DNA of 64,000 bases. Origin: Joyebacterum sp964521425. GTDB taxonomy: Bacteria; Joyebacterota; Joyebacteria; Joyebacterales; Joyebacteraceae. Positions 1-8,290 of the stretch are shown piece after piece. Below the pieces are notes generated by a model, which saw only the letters and a list, made by a program, of their open reading frames with translations, was not told the origin of the DNA and did no database searches. The translations under genes were made by a program, and so were the position numbers. Position 1 is the first letter of the stretch. Each line of letters starts with the position of its first letter. The stretch is from NCBI GenBank assembly GCA_964521425.1, contig CAZFRO010000006.1, forward strand, positions 54,508 through 118,507, in the 5' to 3' direction.

Positions 1-2
1 CC

Positions 3-3000
3 TGGCTGGCACTCGGAACCGACACCAGTGGTGATCCCGGCTTCCAGGGTGACTTCTCCGAACTCTGGGTTGACGACGACAGCCCGCAGGCTGGCGCTGC
101 CGGCATTATCCAGGAGGGCATCGACCTGGTCAGCGGCAGCATTGTCAATGTGCTGCCAGGGACGTATCCTGGGAGCATCGTCTTTAGCACTGGGTTCGAC
201 ACTGACGGGATCCTCATCGATGGTGACGATGCCTCCTCTCCCGTTATCACAGGGGGCGTCCGCTTCCTGCAGAGCGCGGACATCGATGGGATAGGATTCA
301 AGGATCTTGTCCTCAAGGGGATCGCGCCCGGTGGCAACTCGATCATCGACTTTGATAACTCGGGAGCGGTGAACAACTTCTCGCTCGTGGACTGCGTGCT
401 CGATGGCGAGGGCGTGGCCGACCGATACGGACTGACGGGCAACAAGCTCGGGCAGTCACTCACAGTCACCGGTTGCGAGATCAAGGACATCCTCGGCTGG
501 GCAGTGATGGACTTCGACAGCTCATACTCCGGCCCTCCGATTGGCGGAAACGAACTGCCGCTGACTACCGTCACCTTTGCCGGCAACCACGTTCACGAGT
601 GCAACGGCAGTATAGCACTTCGCGGAAACCACGTGACACGGACTGTCTTGGCGAACGTGTACGATAATGTCTTTGAGAACATCGGCGGGAATGCGGGTGA
701 GCCAGGCCAGCACTGGGCCGGCCTGGAACTGAACCACGTTGTCACTGCCAACATCTACGGGAATACCATGGACGGTGTTGTCGAGGGCGAGTGGGGTGAG
801 GGCCAGGCGTTCCAGCTCTGGGACATAGGAACGCTGGACTTCCACGCCAACATCATCACGAACAACTACGAGGGCCTCTTCTTCTACGACGGCTCCGCTG
901 GAGGAGCGTTCGGCGGGCCGTACGCGATACCCGCGGGCGCCGTTGAGTGCAACGCCTTTGTTGGGAACACCCAGTACGGCATCAAGACGGGCCCCAACTG
1001 CACCGGTGGTCCTCTCGATGCGGAGATGAACTGGTGGGGAGATCCCTCAGGTCCGGCGATAGCTCGCGGGACTGGAGACAAGGCGCTAGGCGATATCGAT
1101 TTCGACCCTTGGATCGGGAAGGCGGGCGGCGAGAACATCGTCTGCGATCCAGATCCTGAGTACCTGACGGCTGCGGATCCAACGAAGACGATCGCCGTCA
1201 AGTACCTCGGCGGTGGCAGCGATGCGGTCTTCGGCTACTCGATCAAGTTCTCATGGGACAGCACGATCGTGGGCACGTCGACCGGCGACGTTAGCGAGGG
1301 AGCTCTGCTCTCTGATCTCGGCGGCACGTTCTTCTACGCGGCGCCCGGCACGGGTGACGAGATCGTCGTTGACTGCGCGCTCCTGGGTAGTGTCACAGGT
1401 GCTACAGGCCCCGGCACACTCTTCACGATTGACTTCACGGGTCTGGCTGTAGGGACGAGTGACATCGATGTCACAATCCTCAACGTCCGCGACGAGTACA
1501 ACAATCCTCTCAGCGGTTTCTACGAGGATGACGGTCTGTTGAGCGTCGATATTTCGGTCCCCACGATCGCAGATGTGGAGATCCTCAACACGACGCTCGC
1601 TCACACAGACGACTACATCAAGGACACGGACGCCGCGCAGGTGACGGCGACCGTGCTCGACGATGATCCGGCGTTCGGCGCAGCGGACATCACAGCGGAC
1701 CTTACCGGTCTTGGGGGTGGCGCGGCCGTGAACCCCGGCAGCTACAATTGGACGACGGGGCTGGCTATATGGATGATCGTTGCACCTCCTGGTGTGGCCT
1801 GTAACCCGGCGAATGGAACCGTGACGGTTACGGTGGACGCGACCGACGCCATCGGCAACCCGGCGGCGCAGGGAAGTGACGACATCATCGCCGATAACGT
1901 CGCTCCGACGGTGGTGACTGACTTCGACGCAGCACCCGGTCACCAGAAGTGTGATCTCAGTTGGACGATGGGCACGGATCTCTACCCGGCCGGAGTCGTC
2001 GTGCAGAGAGATGACAACACTGGCGACTATCCGCTCTATGTAGCGTTCAAGGGAGCCTGGCCCAACGTTGACGCGTTCTACCCGGGGAGTGAGTTGCTGG
2101 GCACCAACGTGTACAACGGAGTTGGTACAAGCACGGCGGACGCAGTAGTGGATCGGAACATCTACTACTACCAGGCGTTCTGCTACGACGAGGCGCGGAA
2201 CTACGGGCTTGCAGCGTCGACGGCTCGCGACCTTGCCACGAACTACTGGCTTGGAGATGTCGCGGCTGCGATAGGCGTCTGGGGCTACAACGGCCTCGTC
2301 AACGACGCCGACATCGATAAGCTCGGTGGCGCCTACTATGCGGCCCCGGCCGGTTCGCCGGAGAACGAGATGGATGTCGGTCCGACGGTCCATCCGAGCT
2401 ACAACAGGCTCGGCCTGCCGATGCCGGACGATCTCGTCGGGTTCGAGGATCTGATGATTTTCGCAATGAACTACGGCGTTGTGAGCGCCCGAGTGGTTCC
2501 GCTTCTTACGGAACCTACCATGGGCGATCTGGCGCTTCTGATCGAGGAGATCGGAAGAAGCTCCGACGGTACGGTGGAGCTGGCCCTGAGACTCGTAGGG
2601 AACATGGGTGAGGTGAAGGGCGTGAGCGCTGCCCTCACACTTGAAGGTCTGGAGTTCGTGTCGGCGCGTCTGTCGGATGAGATGGACACTCCGGCGGCCG
2701 ACATCTTCTTCTGGCACGGGGAGAGAGACGGCGTGGTCCAGATCGACCTTGCGATGCTCGGAACCGACATGACGATCGGTGGTTCCGGTGATCTGGTCAA
2801 TCTGGCGTTCCGGGCGACAGCGGACGTCCACTCGATCGAGTTCGAGTCGGCGAGTCTCCGTGGTGCTGAGAACGAGGATCTGGATGCGGATCTTGCCGGA
2901 TACGGTTCGGGTGATGAGGTCCCGATGGTGTTCCGTCTGGTCCAGAACGCACCGAACCCGTTCAATCCGCTGACGACGATCGCTTACGAGGTGCCCCAGA

Positions 3001-3203
3001 CGTCTGCAGTGACGATCACTGTGTACGACGTCTCGGGTCGTCTTGTAACGACGCTCGTTGACGGTACGGTTGATCCAGGTCGCTACAGTGCGGTCTGGGA
3101 CGGCCGGAACGACCATGGCGAGTCTGTCGGTAGCGGCGTTTACTTCTGCGTGATGGAGACGCCGAACTACCGCGGCAGCCACAAGATGGTACTGATGAAG
3201 TAG
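3..3203 (+). CDS. Secreted modular protein: beta-helix, cohesin-like, dockerin-like, Por-type C-terminal domain (5' end outside window)
   Basis: The frame is open from base 3 with no stop, so the gene starts upstream of the window. From about 150 to 1130 the protein looks like a right-handed parallel beta-helix with short repeats of the N-x-(Y/F)-x-G-N type. A cohesin-like domain follows (about 1150-1550), then Ig-like and fibronectin-III-like segments (1560-2245). A dockerin-like module (2250-2480) carries MDVGPT and FEDLMIFAMNYG, then a second cohesin-like domain (2520-2910). The last 90 residues form a Por-type sorting domain: APNPFNPLTTIAYEVP, then VYDVSGR, GSGVYF and a terminal KMVLMK. 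It is probably exported and delivered to the cell surface by a type IX-like route. Family knowledge supports the domain names; the ligand is unknown. It heads a cluster of five related secreted proteins. Confidence 0.85.
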   Translation, partial: WLALGTDTSGDPGFQGDFSELWVDDDSPQAGAAGIIQEGIDLVSGSIVNVLPGTYPGSIVFSTGFDTDGILIDGDDASSPVITGGVRFLQSADIDGIGFKDLVLKGIAPGGNSIIDFDNSGAVNNFSLVDCVLDGEGVADRYGLTGNKLGQSLTVTGCEIKDILGWAVMDFDSSYSGPPIGGNELPLTTVTFAGNHVHECNGSIALRGNHVTRTVLANVYDNVFENIGGNAGEPGQHWAGLELNHVVTANIYGNTMDGVVEGEWGEGQAFQLWDIGTLDFHANIITNNYEGLFFYDGSAGGAFGGPYAIPAGAVECNAFVGNTQYGIKTGPNCTGGPLDAEMNWWGDPSGPAIARGTGDKALGDIDFDPWIGKAGGENIVCDPDPEYLTAADPTKTIAVKYLGGGSDAVFGYSIKFSWDSTIVGTSTGDVSEGALLSDLGGTFFYAAPGTGDEIVVDCALLGSVTGATGPGTLFTIDFTGLAVGTSDIDVTILNVRDEYNNPLSGFYEDDGLLSVDISVPTIADVEILNTTLAHTDDYIKDTDAAQVTATVLDDDPAFGAADITADLTGLGGGAAVNPGSYNWTTGLAIWMIVAPPGVACNPANGTVTVTVDATDAIGNPAAQGSDDIIADNVAPTVVTDFDAAPGHQKCDLSWTMGTDLYPAGVVVQRDDNTGDYPLYVAFKGAWPNVDAFYPGSELLGTNVYNGVGTSTADAVVDRNIYYYQAFCYDEARNYGLAASTARDLATNYWLGDVAAAIGVWGYNGLVNDADIDKLGGAYYAAPAGSPENEMDVGPTVHPSYNRLGLPMPDDLVGFEDLMIFAMNYGVVSARVVPLLTEPTMGDLALLIEEIGRSSDGTVELALRLVGNMGEVKGVSAALTLEGLEFVSARLSDEMDTPAADIFFWHGERDGVVQIDLAMLGTDMTIGGSGDLVNLAFRATADVHSIEFESASLRGAENEDLDADLAGYGSGDEVPMVFRLVQNAPNPFNPLTTIAYEVPQTSAVTITVYDVSGRLVTTLVDGTVDPGRYSAVWDGRNDHGESVGSGVYFCVMETPNYRGSHKMVLMK

Positions 3204-3213
3204 CAAAGGACAT

Positions 3214-3243
3214 GCGGGGCCCGGGCCTGAGCCCGGGCCCCGC
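3214..3243 (+). terminator. Perfect GC-rich hairpin after the first gene
   Basis: A 13-bp perfect stem with a CTGA loop begins 10 bases after the stop codon at 3203. There is no T-run, so it may be a weak or Rho-assisted terminator or an mRNA-stabilising stem. It overlaps the first possible ATG (3212) of the next frame, which argues for the downstream GTG at 3290 as that gene's start. Confidence 0.6.
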
Positions 3244-3289
3244 GACCTCACGCGGTCTGATGGATAGGCCGTCGAGCGGGGAGGTTGCT

Positions 3290-4120
3290 GTGAAGCGAGC
3301 CCAGAGACGTGAGCGCCGCGGGCCCAGCGCCCCTGCGGTATGGGTGTGGGCCACATGCGCTCTCATAGCGCTGCTCCCGGTGGTTGCGGTCGCCGGGACG
3401 AGCGTCTATTTCGAACCGTCACAGATCATGCTGCTTGCGCCTGGCGAGGAGTGCGAGCTGAGCTTCCGGGTCGGGGCCAGTGACGATTCCATCGCGAGCT
3501 ATCAGCTCTATCTGTCATTCGACCCGGAGGTTGTGGAGCTCGTCTCAGCGGAGGAAGGGAGCCTCTATGTTGAGAGTGGTTTCATGACCTGGTTCATTGA
3601 GGAAGAGGAATACCCGGGGTTCTGGCACTTCTTCGATACGGTGTTCGGCGCGGGGAACTATGTGCTTCCACCCGGGGAGCTTCTGCATCTTACCTTCCGG
3701 GCCGTCGACTACGGTCAGACGGAGGCGCGCATGGACACCATCAGGATGACGGATGTCAGGCGCGATCCGTTGCTCGTCGACTCGTTCGAGAACGAGTGGA
3801 TCTTCGTCGTGGCTGCCACTGGTGTGTCGGGTGAGGACTTGGTGCAACCGAGGATCGCGTGCATTGCGCCCAACCCCTTTGCTGGCGAGACCCGGATCCA
3901 GTACAGCGTGCCGACATCATCCGCTGGATGGACGGTAGAGATCTTCAGCGCTTCCGGTCGTTGCGTCAGCGTGTTCGATCTACCCGCTGGTGTGTTGAAC
4001 GGTGAGATCAAATGGGACGGACGATCCAGGGAGGGGCGTGAGCTTCCATCGTCTGTCTATTATGTAAGGCTTGCAGGTGAGGCCGGCGTGTCGTTCTCGC
4101 GGGTCGTCAAACTACGGTGA
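3290..4120 (+). CDS. Small secreted cohesin-domain protein with divergent Por-type C-terminal domain
   Basis: The GTG at 3290 is chosen because GGGGAGG lies five bases upstream and the protein then begins with a normal signal peptide (KRAQRRERR, then a hydrophobic stretch ending VVAVAG). One cohesin-like beta-sandwich covers about residues 28-175, with the phrase ELVSAEEGSLY. The C-terminal 90 residues are a diverged sorting domain: NPFAGETRIQYSVP, then FSASGR, KWDGRSREG and VVKLR. The similar gene at 6756 shares SAEEGSL and the motif D-(V/I)-RRDP-(L/I)-L, so the two are paralogues. No catalytic residues are apparent. It may be a structural or docking partner of the dockerin-bearing neighbours; that role is inference. 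Confidence 0.8.
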   Translation: MKRAQRRERRGPSAPAVWVWATCALIALLPVVAVAGTSVYFEPSQIMLLAPGEECELSFRVGASDDSIASYQLYLSFDPEVVELVSAEEGSLYVESGFMTWFIEEEEYPGFWHFFDTVFGAGNYVLPPGELLHLTFRAVDYGQTEARMDTIRMTDVRRDPLLVDSFENEWIFVVAATGVSGEDLVQPRIACIAPNPFAGETRIQYSVPTSSAGWTVEIFSASGRCVSVFDLPAGVLNGEIKWDGRSREGRELPSSVYYVRLAGEAGVSFSRVVKLR

Positions 4121-4187
4121 TGCCAAATGTGCCTATTCTACCGGGATATCGATAGACGTAAGTGGAGCAAGAATCGGAGCGTACATA

Positions 4188-6641
4188 ATGAACCGAAGTC
4201 GGATCCTGCTGAGCGCCGTTGTGCTCCTCATACTGTTCGCGACGGGGCCGGCGGCGGAGGCAGACGAGCGGGGGTTCGCCCTCGTATACACTGACCCGAC
4301 CGTGCGGGAGATTAGCGGTGGGCAGACTGCGGCCTTCGACATCATCTACGACGGAAGCGATGTCACGGAAGGGCTGAGGGGCTATCACCTCGAGATCAGC
4401 TTCAATCCTGCGCTCGTCTATGTCGATGATGTAGCCGTGGACATTGTGGAGGGGAGCTTCCTCACGGACGTGGGATCGACGGCGTTCTTCGCTGTCGATG
4501 TATCACCCGGTGTTGTTGTGATCGATGGGGCAATCCTGGGAGATACAACGGGAGCGTTCGGCGCGGGGGATCTCTTCTCGATCACGTTCACCGGGCAGCC
4601 CACGGGAGACGGCGTCACCCTTGTTCAGTTCACGGACATAGTCTTGCGTGACCAGGACAATTTTCCAATCGGTGCAACTGCCGTGGTGGGGATCATCGTG
4701 CTGGACAATACGCCGCCGAATGTCCCGGTCCTCGATCCGGAGCCGGAATTCACTCTGGGCACGATCAACCGCGTCTCCTGGTCAAACGAGAGTGCGTCCG
4801 GGGCAGTAGGCTACTGCGTTGAGGCGTCGGAGACTCCCGACTTCGCAGTCATCGTGGGTACAAGTGGTTGTACACCCTTCACGTGGTACAACTTCACAGA
4901 GCTCAATGACGACCAGATCTACTATTTCCGGGTGAAGTGCAGGGACGCTCTCTGGAACATGTCTGACTGGTCGGACGCCGAGTATTCTACCCAGGATGAC
5001 TCCGCTCCGTACAGTGAGGCCGGTCCCTTGGATCCCTACTACAACACTGTGGTTCTGAGCATCCCGTACACCAGCGGCGATGTCACGAGCGGTGTTGATT
5101 TCGTCAGGCTCTTCTATCGCGTGGATGGGGGAACGTGGACCCAGCACGGCGGCACGTACACAGCAAGTCCGATAGGTTTTGCAGCATCGGGGGAGGGCAT
5201 CTACGATTTCTACACGCGGGCGACCGACAACGTCGAGAACGTTGAGATGGCCCCGACGCTGCCCGACTGCACGACCGAGGTGGACCTCACGCCCCCGGCT
5301 GCCGTGGTCGACATGGAGACGTTGCCGGGGCACAACCGGATTCATCTCTCCTGGACCGTTCCGACAACGCGCGATGCGCCCATTGAGGGGACCCTCATCA
5401 TGAAGAAGGCCTGGGGCACAGGCGCCTATCCTGAGTACGACGATTGGGGGACTCCCGCCGGCTATCCGGGCAACCCTACCGACGGGACCGTTGTGGCCTT
5501 CGTTCCCGGAACCGGAGCACGGACCTACGACGATGAGACCTTCACCGACGCGACCAGGAACGTCTACTACTACACGGCGTTCGCTCGCGATGCCGCCGGG
5601 AACTATTCAGTGGCAGCCACGAGCGCGCAGGACCGTTCGACTTCGTACTGGCTCGCCGACGTGGATGAGATGACTGGGACCCCGGGCGTGTACGATGGCA
5701 ACGTCGATTTCTACGACAAGATCATCCTTTCGGATTCCTACGACACTCAATATGGGGACACATACTACGAGCCGGAGATGGACGTCGGGCCGACAGACGA
5801 CTGGAGCCGGTTCGGCATACCGTTGACGGACGACGCTATCGATTTCGAAGATCTCATGATCGTGGCGATGAACTACGACCGGGTGGATCCCTTGGGCAAG
5901 GTGGTAGCGCACGACCTCGCTGGAGGAGATCCGCTCGGTCCGTTGTCGCTGGTCCTGGCCACGATCAGTGCAGGCACAGAGTCGGGAGCCGACGTGATCG
6001 TTGTCTTGGCGCTCGAGGGCAACTGCGCTGAGGTGAAGGGGCTCTCTGCCGAACTCACATATGACCCAGGAACGCTCGAACTCGTTGGTGTTGAACCGTC
6101 CGATGCGCTGTCGGACTGGGGTGATGATATCTTCTTCTACTGGGCCGAGAGGCCGGGTGGCGGGCTCCGGATCGACATAGCATCTCTCGGTACCGACGTG
6201 GCGATAGGAGGTTCAGGACCGTTGGCGGAACTGCGGTTCCGTGCTGTGGTGGTCGATCAAGTCGAAGTCGGCTTCGCCCGTGCAAAGCTCCGCGGAATCG
6301 ATAACGGGCAACTCGAGTGTCGCCTTCTCGCTGTCGGCGCAGGTTCGGAAGAAGCGGCGGGAGATGTGATAGCCCTCGCTCAGAACATCCCGAACCCGTT
6401 TAACCCGGTGACGATGATCGCATTCGACGTGCCCAGGGAGGCTCGCGTATCGCTCTCGGTCTACTCAGTGTCGGGGCGGCGCCTGGCTCGACTCGTGGAG
6501 GGTGTCTGCGGCGCTGGCCGACACACGGCCGCATGGGACGGCAAGGACGATAACGGCGTAGAGGCGAGCAGCAGCGTCTATTTCTACGTGCTTGAGGTCG
6601 GCGAAGTGAGACTCGAGAAGAGAATGGTTCTCATGAGGTAG
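4188..6641 (+). CDS. Secreted cohesin/fibronectin/dockerin protein with Por-type C-terminal domain
   Basis: The ATG at 4188 gives a clean signal peptide (MNRSRILLSAVVLLILF, cleavage near AEA). The frame extends further upstream but overlaps the previous gene. Apparent order: cohesin-like domain (about 28-165), two or three fibronectin-III/Ig-like domains (175-485), dockerin-like module (487-570) with EMDVGPTDDWSRFGIP and FEDLMIVAMNYD, second cohesin-like domain (585-725), and sorting domain (728-817) with IPNPFNPVTMIAFDVP, VYSVSGRR and KRMVLMR. The architecture repeats that of the first gene without the beta-helix. Surface delivery by a type IX-like pathway is expected from the C-terminal domain. 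Having both cohesin and dockerin modules in one chain could allow self-assembly, which is inference. Confidence 0.85.
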   Translation: MNRSRILLSAVVLLILFATGPAAEADERGFALVYTDPTVREISGGQTAAFDIIYDGSDVTEGLRGYHLEISFNPALVYVDDVAVDIVEGSFLTDVGSTAFFAVDVSPGVVVIDGAILGDTTGAFGAGDLFSITFTGQPTGDGVTLVQFTDIVLRDQDNFPIGATAVVGIIVLDNTPPNVPVLDPEPEFTLGTINRVSWSNESASGAVGYCVEASETPDFAVIVGTSGCTPFTWYNFTELNDDQIYYFRVKCRDALWNMSDWSDAEYSTQDDSAPYSEAGPLDPYYNTVVLSIPYTSGDVTSGVDFVRLFYRVDGGTWTQHGGTYTASPIGFAASGEGIYDFYTRATDNVENVEMAPTLPDCTTEVDLTPPAAVVDMETLPGHNRIHLSWTVPTTRDAPIEGTLIMKKAWGTGAYPEYDDWGTPAGYPGNPTDGTVVAFVPGTGARTYDDETFTDATRNVYYYTAFARDAAGNYSVAATSAQDRSTSYWLADVDEMTGTPGVYDGNVDFYDKIILSDSYDTQYGDTYYEPEMDVGPTDDWSRFGIPLTDDAIDFEDLMIVAMNYDRVDPLGKVVAHDLAGGDPLGPLSLVLATISAGTESGADVIVVLALEGNCAEVKGLSAELTYDPGTLELVGVEPSDALSDWGDDIFFYWAERPGGGLRIDIASLGTDVAIGGSGPLAELRFRAVVVDQVEVGFARAKLRGIDNGQLECRLLAVGAGSEEAAGDVIALAQNIPNPFNPVTMIAFDVPREARVSLSVYSVSGRRLARLVEGVCGAGRHTAAWDGKDDNGVEASSSVYFYVLEVGEVRLEKRMVLMR

Positions 6642-6755
6642 GGTCATTCCTGACCGCTCTTGGGGATGGCTCGCGGGAAGGTCCGGGCGGTAACCTCAAT
6701 TACGGGCTCGCGGTTTCGTCCGGACCGACTCTCTACACAACGGGGATGGCACGCC

Positions 6756-7559
6756 ATGACGATGTGGACTGCACGACTGGCTGCGGCGCTTGTTCTGTCG
6801 ACGGTGATGTCTGCGCATGCCGCCCCGACGGTCTTTGTGCATCCCGCGGAGTTCCTTGTTGAACCGGGAGCGGAGTTCTCAATGAGTATCAGGGTTGACG
6901 CCGGAGCGGACACGGTGACCTGTTTTCTTGTGGAGTTTCAGTTCGATCCTTCTGTGCTCGAACTCGTCTCTGCAGAGGAAGGTAGCCTGTTCACGAAGTG
7001 TGGGTACGGGACAATGTATCACTGGGACGCCTCTGATTCCGGTTACCACTCGTGGAATGATGTCACGCTAGGGCACGACGCCTACGTGCTCTGTCCTGGC
7101 GAACTCGTCAATCTGGAGTTCACGTCGGTGGGTGAAGGTGTGACCCCGATCGAGATTCTCCACGCAGACCTCAGGGATATCCGCCGCGATCCCATTCTAC
7201 CGCTCTTCACCGAATCGGCGCTCGTGGCGGTCGTACCCGGTACCGGCATTCCAGAGAACAGTGGCGGAGGAAACATGAGCCTCTCCGCCGTGCCTAACCC
7301 CAGCATCGGCGAAACAGAGTTCCGCTTCCGACTGCCCGGCTCCGCACGAGCCGCCTCTCTGAGCATCTACGACGTCGCCGGGAGAGTGGTCTGGAAATTC
7401 GGTCCCATCGAAACCACGCACGTGGGAAATGTCATGTGGCGGGGGTGCGATGCCGGCGGCGCGCCGGTGCCATCCGGAGTGTACCTTGTGGAGTTTCGCG
7501 CGGACCTCCTTCACGGCAGAGAGGTCGTGGATAGAAGTAAGATCGTGATATCGCGATAA
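6756..7559 (+). CDS. Small secreted cohesin-domain protein with divergent Por-type C-terminal domain
   Basis: The ATG at 6756 begins a signal peptide (MTMWTARLAAALVLSTVMSAHA). Upstream in-frame ATGs have no leader character. A single cohesin-like domain (about 24-160) contains LELVSAEEGSLF and DIRRDPILP, which align with the gene at 3290. The C-terminal domain is shortened and diverged: NPSIGETEFRFRLP, YDVAGRVVW, SGVYLVEF and KIVISR. It follows a dockerin-bearing gene, as the paralogue at 3290 does. This supports duplication of a large-plus-small gene pair. No enzyme motif is visible. The function is unknown beyond a secreted cohesin-type beta-sandwich. Confidence 0.8.
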   Translation: MTMWTARLAAALVLSTVMSAHAAPTVFVHPAEFLVEPGAEFSMSIRVDAGADTVTCFLVEFQFDPSVLELVSAEEGSLFTKCGYGTMYHWDASDSGYHSWNDVTLGHDAYVLCPGELVNLEFTSVGEGVTPIEILHADLRDIRRDPILPLFTESALVAVVPGTGIPENSGGGNMSLSAVPNPSIGETEFRFRLPGSARAASLSIYDVAGRVVWKFGPIETTHVGNVMWRGCDAGGAPVPSGVYLVEFRADLLHGREVVDRSKIVISR

Positions 7560-7595
7560 GGGAGAGCACATTGGTCTAGAGCAGAGGAGGTAATC

Positions 7596-8141
7596 ATGAC
7601 TACTGCACGGACAGCCCTCTTCGTTGCGGGGATCGCGTGCGCGGCCCTGCTGGTGGGCGAGCAGGCAGTGGCCGCGCCGACCATCTATGTCAGTCCACCG
7701 CAGACCTACGTCGAGATCGGTGATTCCCTTGAGGTATCCATCTCGATCAATGACGAGCTCGCGGGGCTCACGGGCTACGACTTGTGGATCGACTATGATG
7801 AGACCCTGATGGACCTCGTGGGCGTCTCTGAAGGGGCTCTTCCTGCCGGGAGCAGCTACGAGACCTTCCTGTACTGGACGGATGACAGCACGCCGTCTGA
7901 AATGGTGCTGATCAACGGCGCCATACTCGGAGGATGGGTGGATGGCCCCGGCGAACTCCTTGTCCTCTCATTCGTAACGCTGGCGGTAGGCACCTCGCCG
8001 ATCATCTTCCACGACGTCGATCTGAGAGATCTGGAGAACAACGCCATACCAGCTACGGCGATCGACGGTACCGTCGTGGTCAGTGAGATCGTTCCCGTTG
8101 AAGAGCGGAGCTGGACGATCATGAAGCTGATGTACAGATAG
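7596..8141 (+). CDS. Short secreted cohesin-domain protein without Por-type C-terminal domain
   Basis: The ATG at 7596 is preceded by AGAGGAGG at good spacing. A signal peptide (residues 1-25, ending VAAP) leads into one cohesin-like domain (26-160), with the usual phrases ETLMDLVGVSEGAL and INGAILGG. The protein stops without the NPFNP-type sorting domain of its neighbours and ends instead in PVEERSWTIMKLMYR. That tail resembles PVESMAWSRIKALYR near the end of the secreted protein at 59432, so it may be a different C-terminal signal rather than a truncation. It is the last gene of the cohesin cluster. Confidence 0.8.
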   Translation: MTTARTALFVAGIACAALLVGEQAVAAPTIYVSPPQTYVEIGDSLEVSISINDELAGLTGYDLWIDYDETLMDLVGVSEGALPAGSSYETFLYWTDDSTPSEMVLINGAILGGWVDGPGELLVLSFVTLAVGTSPIIFHDVDLRDLENNAIPATAIDGTVVVSEIVPVEERSWTIMKLMYR

Positions 8142-8164
8142 GCCCTGCGAGTCTCTCCGATCAC

Positions 8165-8227
8165 GGGGCGTCACGGTATGTCTCCCTCGCAGCGTGCTCC
8201 GGCGCGATGTCTACCCACTGACGCCCC
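8165..8227. other. Long-armed inverted repeat in the 149-base gap after the cohesin cluster
   Basis: GGGGCGTCA at 8165-8173 is matched by TGACGCCCC at 8219-8227, with 45 bases between the arms. It may form a large stem at the 3' end of the cohesin operon transcript or be an operator-like site. There is no T-run. The rest of the gap holds only the promoter of the next gene. Confidence 0.35.
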
Positions 8228-8254
8228 GATCCCCAGTCACACGTCTACATACGC

Positions 8255-8283
8255 TTGAGCCCCGCTCCTACATCCGCTAGAAT
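8255..8283 (+). promoter_or_regulatory. Sigma-70-type promoter, apparently leaderless
   Basis: TTGAGC (8255-8260), a 17-base spacer and TAGAAT (8278-8283) lie directly before the ATG at 8291. The start codon is 8 bases after the -10 box, where transcription normally begins. No Shine-Dalgarno sequence is present, so the mRNA is probably leaderless. Confidence 0.65.
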
Positions 8284-8290
8284 CAACCAC

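Noticed and set aside
1251..3356. Long minus-strand open frame of about 700 codons
   Set aside because: It lies opposite the first secreted protein gene, has no recognisable domain, and its composition is arginine/valine/histidine-rich as expected for the antisense of a G+C-rich gene.
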